From: Stercoripulliclostridium_A sp964480195
GTDB lineage: Bacteria; Bacillota; Clostridia; Christensenellales; DTU072
Length of the DNA stretch: 10,932 nt
Assembly: GCA_964480195.1 (NCBI GenBank)
Contig: CAYZOJ010000055.1
Span: 1-10,932, forward strand
Direction of reading: 5' to 3'
Part shown: positions 7,252-10,932 of the stretch, one piece after another
Numbering within the stretch: the first letter of the stretch is position 1
Layout of the letters: every line of letters starts with the position of its first letter
The notes under the pieces: generated by a model
What the model was told of the DNA's origin: nothing
The model's input: the letters and a program-made list of their open reading frames with translations, nothing else
Databases searched by the model: none
Program-made: the position numbers and the translations under genes

Positions 7252-10218
7252 ATGAAAATATTTATAAGCTACGGGCATGACTTTACGGAAGAAGCCAAAA
7301 CTATAGCAAACAGCCTTGTTGCAATCGGGCACGAGGTGTGGATTGACTACGATAAAATTTTGCCCGGGGACGACTGGCGCGACAGCATAACCGAGGGTAT
7401 ACTCGGCGCCGACGCGGTACTGGTGCTGATGAGTAACTACGGACTGCGCGAAGGCGGAGTTTGTCTTGACGAACTCGCAATCGCCGTAAGCTGTAACAGG
7501 CGCAATATCCGTCCCGTCGTAATGGAGCGCGGTGCGGAAGCGCTTGCTCCCGCGTGCATACGCGGAATTCAGTTCTTCGATATGTCCGAGTGGCGAGATA
7601 TCGACAAATCGCATTTTGACGATTGGTATAAACTTAAACTTAATTCCCTCGTCGAACTGTGTTTAAGCCGTACTTCCGCATACGAACAAAAACTAAGCTC
7701 GATTAAAAACAAACTGCACGTGTCTTCCGAGTTCGCGAGAGAACTTTTCGAACTCGGCAAAGGCTATAAAAAACGCAACTGGTTGGACGATAAAATTGCC
7801 GAGTGGGTGAACGGAGATTTTAGCAACATCTGTTTGCTTGTCGGTTTCCCGGGGTTCGGCAAAAGCTGTTACTGCACAAATTGCTATTATTACGGGGACG
7901 ACGTAGCGGGGCTTGTCTTTTGCGATCCGAGCGACGGCAAACTTCAAGGCGTAATTTCGGTAATTAAGGAAATCAGTTTCGGCTTAGCCGTCCGAATACC
8001 CTCTTTTGCCACTCGCCTCGACCGCATTTTGAGCGACCCCGACGTCAACACGGATTCCTCGCCCGAAAAGCTTTTCGAGCTCTTGATAATGGAACCACTT
8101 AATCTTATAGGCTCTTCGGAAGAAAAAATCGTCATCATGATAGACGCCGTCGATATTCTTTCCGAAAACGGCGAAAACCGTCTTGCAAAGCTCTTTATCG
8201 ACAACGCCGAACGGTTCCCCTCTTACATCAAGTTTCTACTTTCCTGCCGTAGCGATTTAAGCGTTCTCGGCGGAGCTTCCGACATACATAGGATTGTTCC
8301 CGATCCGAGTTCAAAAGACATCTTCTGCGACATACAAGAATATGTTGCCGATAATGTTCATAAGGTGTGCGGGGACGAGTCAAAAAACATCGGAACCGCC
8401 GTTGCCGAAAAGGCACAAGGCTCGTTTTTGTACGCGTCCGCCGTCAGCGACGGTCTTAAATCGGGCAAAATCGCGCCGTCCGACGCGTTAATTCTCCCCG
8501 AAAAGGTTTCCGACGTCTATTACAAATGGATGAGCCAAATAGTTTCGACGGATGAATTCGGCGATAACTACGCCGAGGCGATATCAGTTCTTTCCGCTTT
8601 AGACAATCCGCCGATAGAGCTTATTAAAAAAGTCATGGGCTGGCGACAGTCGGAAGTTACAAGCTTTCTGCGCAAATTTTCGGTACTTCTTCTTAGAAAC
8701 GTCGATAAATTTCATAAAACCTGCGTCAGCTTTTACTGCACGTCTTTTGCCAACTGGGTTAAAACGGAAGAGCGTTCCGAGGGCTATTGCGCCCCCGCCG
8801 AGGACGGTTTTAAGGCAGTCGCCTCGTATCTTGCCGACGCCTACGACGAAGAGGAACTCACCGATTACGACTACATTGTGGCAATAGATGTCTTGCGTAA
8901 CTCCGGCAAAAAGAAGCTCCTTAGGCGTTTATCTACCGACGACGACTTTTATAAGGAGTCTTTCCGAGTAGTACGCGACCTACAACGCGACGCCGAATTC
9001 TATCGCGAATGGAACCTCGTTCTTGACGGACTCGATTATCTCATTTCGGAATTCGAGGGAGATGACGACAAAGCGCGTTCCGTCGCCTACTATCGCGCGA
9101 AAGGCGAATTTATCTGTGGCGACCTTGTAAAAAGCGGTAAAATCCTCGATCAAAACGAAAAACTCCTCGACGGCGGAAACGGTGAAGAGTATTTCGACTA
9201 CCTCTATATGTCGGGCACGATCGCGGACTTCAAAGGTGAACGCAACCGCTCCGTTACAAAGTTTTCGACCCTACTTGACAAAGCCGGCGGAGTCAACCCC
9301 GAATACGAAGTACGCGCCCTCGAAGGGCTCATCTGGAACGGGCATTTTAATAACGTCGACGCGGGACTTGCGCGCCTCAAACGCCTCGAAGGAATATCTA
9401 TGAGCGAAGAGCTTTCCACAATGAAAGATCTGCTTTCGGCAAGAATGCTCCTTTCCGCGGGCGAAGTTAAAGAGGCTCTCAAACTATTCGGAAGCGTACT
9501 CGAAAAAGATTCCGAGCACCTATGGAACCACGACGTCGTATCGAGAAAAAATCAAATGCTCGTCATCGAAGCCGTTGTCGCCGCATACGATGCGGGACGA
9601 CAGGATCTTAGCGTAGAGTACGGCAAAAAAATCCTTGCGCGCCTCGAGGGTTCGGGGAGCCTCTCCGAGTGTTACTGCCTATCTTGGCTTGCGTTATCCG
9701 AACAAGCCTTGGGTAACACTAACGACGCATACGGTTACCTTAACCGCGCAAAAGAGGTACTGTATATGGGCGAAGAGGACTCTTCTAAATGGTTAAAAAT
9801 GCACCTTAAAAGCATAGAGGCAAACTTCCTTAAATGCGGAAAACGGTACGCGGAAAGCGTTAAACTCTATCGTGAAGTCGAGGCGCTTTCGCGTGAATGC
9901 GACGACCCGTGGGTTCAAGGGGACGCGCTGTTCGATATAATCGCTATCGGGTTCATGTCGGATACGGAAACCGACCCGCAAGGAAAACTTCTCGAAACGC
10001 TATCGGCGCTTGCCGAAAGCACGGCTCTCCCGCACCTCGTATATAAAAAAGAAATTGCCTCGGTTCTGCTCCGTGGCGGAAACCTCGGTAAGTATGTAAA
10101 CATCCCCTCTCTTGCAAGTGTTGACGAAAAAGAGATAGCTTCGTTGCTCTATAAAAAAGCCCTCGAAACGGGCGACCCGTCATCAGAACTATTCAAAAAC
10201 ATAACGGAAAGGAAGTAA
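7252..10218 (+). CDS. TIR - STAND ATPase (NACHT-like) - TPR protein, candidate NLR-like defence protein
   Basis: This 988-residue protein has three parts. Residues 1 to about 115 form a TIR domain: FISYGHD start, EVWIDYDKILPGDDW, ADAVLVLMS, then CLDELAIA with E74 in the place of the catalytic glutamate of TIR NADases. Residues 190-510 form a STAND-type NTPase: Walker A GFPGFGKS (198-205), Walker B IVIMIDAVD (293-301), LLSCRSD at 329-335, EKAQGSFLYA at 386-395, and a winged-helix-like region ending in SFYCTSFANWV (493-503). Residues 600-940 are helical with TPR-like units (near 612, 727, 812 and 857), probably the sensor. No signal peptide or membrane segment is seen, so it is likely cytoplasmic. 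By family knowledge, such proteins oligomerise on sensing a trigger and the TIR then degrades NAD+ or makes a signal. The trigger here is unknown. The start is supported by GGGAGG 4 bases upstream. The next gene begins one base after the stop. Confidence 0.85.
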   Translation: MKIFISYGHDFTEEAKTIANSLVAIGHEVWIDYDKILPGDDWRDSITEGILGADAVLVLMSNYGLREGGVCLDELAIAVSCNRRNIRPVVMERGAEALAPACIRGIQFFDMSEWRDIDKSHFDDWYKLKLNSLVELCLSRTSAYEQKLSSIKNKLHVSSEFARELFELGKGYKKRNWLDDKIAEWVNGDFSNICLLVGFPGFGKSCYCTNCYYYGDDVAGLVFCDPSDGKLQGVISVIKEISFGLAVRIPSFATRLDRILSDPDVNTDSSPEKLFELLIMEPLNLIGSSEEKIVIMIDAVDILSENGENRLAKLFIDNAERFPSYIKFLLSCRSDLSVLGGASDIHRIVPDPSSKDIFCDIQEYVADNVHKVCGDESKNIGTAVAEKAQGSFLYASAVSDGLKSGKIAPSDALILPEKVSDVYYKWMSQIVSTDEFGDNYAEAISVLSALDNPPIELIKKVMGWRQSEVTSFLRKFSVLLLRNVDKFHKTCVSFYCTSFANWVKTEERSEGYCAPAEDGFKAVASYLADAYDEEELTDYDYIVAIDVLRNSGKKKLLRRLSTDDDFYKESFRVVRDLQRDAEFYREWNLVLDGLDYLISEFEGDDDKARSVAYYRAKGEFICGDLVKSGKILDQNEKLLDGGNGEEYFDYLYMSGTIADFKGERNRSVTKFSTLLDKAGGVNPEYEVRALEGLIWNGHFNNVDAGLARLKRLEGISMSEELSTMKDLLSARMLLSAGEVKEALKLFGSVLEKDSEHLWNHDVVSRKNQMLVIEAVVAAYDAGRQDLSVEYGKKILARLEGSGSLSECYCLSWLALSEQALGNTNDAYGYLNRAKEVLYMGEEDSSKWLKMHLKSIEANFLKCGKRYAESVKLYREVEALSRECDDPWVQGDALFDIIAIGFMSDTETDPQGKLLETLSALAESTALPHLVYKKEIASVLLRGGNLGKYVNIPSLASVDEKEIASLLYKKALETGDPSSELFKNITERK
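10206..10215 (+). promoter_or_regulatory. RBS of the methyltransferase inside the TIR-STAND gene
   Basis: GGAAAGGAAG lies in the last codons of the upstream gene, 4 bases before the ATG at 10220. With the TAA stop at 10216-10218 and only one base between, termination and re-initiation are probably coupled. Confidence 0.7.
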
Positions 10219-10219
10219 T

Positions 10220-10932
10220 ATGAATTATAACATTGATCACTGCGAGCCGTTCGACGGCAAAAACGAAAACTTCTGGATGAAATGCGAACATATCGGCAGA
10301 TATCTTTTCGCAACCGATTTTCTTACTAATGCCGGATGCAAAAAGGTTTTGGACGTTGCTTGCGCGGAGGGTTTCGGCTCCTATCTTCTAAGTAAACGTG
10401 GTCTTGACGTCTTGGGCGCAGACATCAACCCTGACTACATTCGCACGGCGACTTCGAGGTGCAACGCACGGTTTTTCGTCCTCGATTTTGAAAACGATAC
10501 TTTCCCTAAAGAAATGCAGGAAGCCGACGGGATTGTCTGTTTTGAAACAATCGAGCACCTCCGTAACGGCGAAAACTTCCTCGAAAAGTTATGCGCGTGC
10601 CTGAAACCGGACGGGTATATTCTGTTTTCTTTCCCCAGCGACCGCTACGAAAAACTCGACGAAAACGGCATAAATTACGACCCCTATCACTTACGCATTT
10701 ATTCCGAAACCGAAATGCGTGCAATGCTCCGTAAATTCGGACTCGAGCTAATAGACGAGTACGGACAAAGCCTCTCAAACCTACTCTACTCTGCCGAATC
10801 CGACGCTATCTCGAGGGGTGCAATCGAACCCGACGCCACCGACAAGCTGTTCCGCTATGACGAAGAGTCGTTAATAACGATGTCTTCCGTCTTAGGATAC
10901 CCCGATAAACGCTATCTCGAGGATACATATTC
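10220..10932 (+). CDS. Class I SAM-dependent methyltransferase (C-terminus cut off by window edge)
   Basis: The frame is open from ATG at 10220 to the right edge (237 full codons). Motif I is VLDVACAEGFGS at 43-54, an acidic residue follows strand 2 (D68 in GADIN), and FETIEHL (108-114) and LKPDGYILFSFPS (128-140) complete a Methyltransf_11/23-type Rossmann core. The N-terminal segment with EHIGRYLFA and the HLRIYSETEM segment after the core resemble small-molecule or glycan methyltransferases often found near glycosyltransferases. It has no DNA methyltransferase motif (no DPPY or PCQ). One oddity is Ala49 where CGEG is usual (CAEG). It is apparently co-translated with the TIR-STAND gene. Substrate is unknown. 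Confidence 0.85.
   Translation, partial: MNYNIDHCEPFDGKNENFWMKCEHIGRYLFATDFLTNAGCKKVLDVACAEGFGSYLLSKRGLDVLGADINPDYIRTATSRCNARFFVLDFENDTFPKEMQEADGIVCFETIEHLRNGENFLEKLCACLKPDGYILFSFPSDRYEKLDENGINYDPYHLRIYSETEMRAMLRKFGLELIDEYGQSLSNLLYSAESDAISRGAIEPDATDKLFRYDEESLITMSSVLGYPDKRYLEDTY

Noticed and set aside
7204..7614. Minus-strand open frame of 136 codons over the TIR domain and its promoter
   Set aside because: It is antisense to the TIR coding region, with no recognisable domain or start signal.

Overview
The window looks like a chromosomal segment of a Gram-positive, Clostridia-type bacterium (Bacillota). The evidence is the AGGAGG-like ribosome binding sites, the sigma-A-type promoters, and a set of iol enzymes with a GPH-type transporter in one tight operon. 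Roughly balanced GC together with these protein families fits an uncultured gut-type lineage, but the sequence alone does not fix the genus.

Left two thirds (minus strand, read right to left from about 7097): one co-directional operon for myo-inositol catabolism. The order is GPH-family transporter, iolB, iolD, iolE, iolG, then a gene for a zinc-dependent phospholipase C-family protein that runs off the left edge. Gaps are 11 to 30 bases and every gene has its own Shine-Dalgarno (SD) sequence. A promoter with perfect -35 and -10 hexamers (TTGACA, 17 bases, TATAAT) lies just upstream of the transporter. The encoded steps take myo-inositol through scyllo-inosose (IolG), the diketone (IolE) and 5-deoxy-glucuronate (IolD) to 2-deoxy-5-keto-gluconate (IolB). 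The later steps (IolC kinase, IolJ aldolase, IolA dehydrogenase) are not in the window.

Centre (7077-7251): a 175-base divergent intergenic region with the operon promoter on the minus strand and a second, extended -10 promoter on the plus strand.

Right third (plus strand): a 988-residue protein with an N-terminal TIR domain, a central STAND/NACHT-like ATPase and a C-terminal TPR-like helical region. This is the layout of bacterial NLR-like immune proteins. One base after its stop codon begins a class I SAM-dependent methyltransferase that runs off the right edge. The two genes form an apparent translationally coupled unit, and they are the best candidate in the window for a little-described (probably anti-phage) system. 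The pairing with this type of methyltransferase is the unusual part. No tRNA, rRNA, CRISPR array, transposase or integrase was seen.
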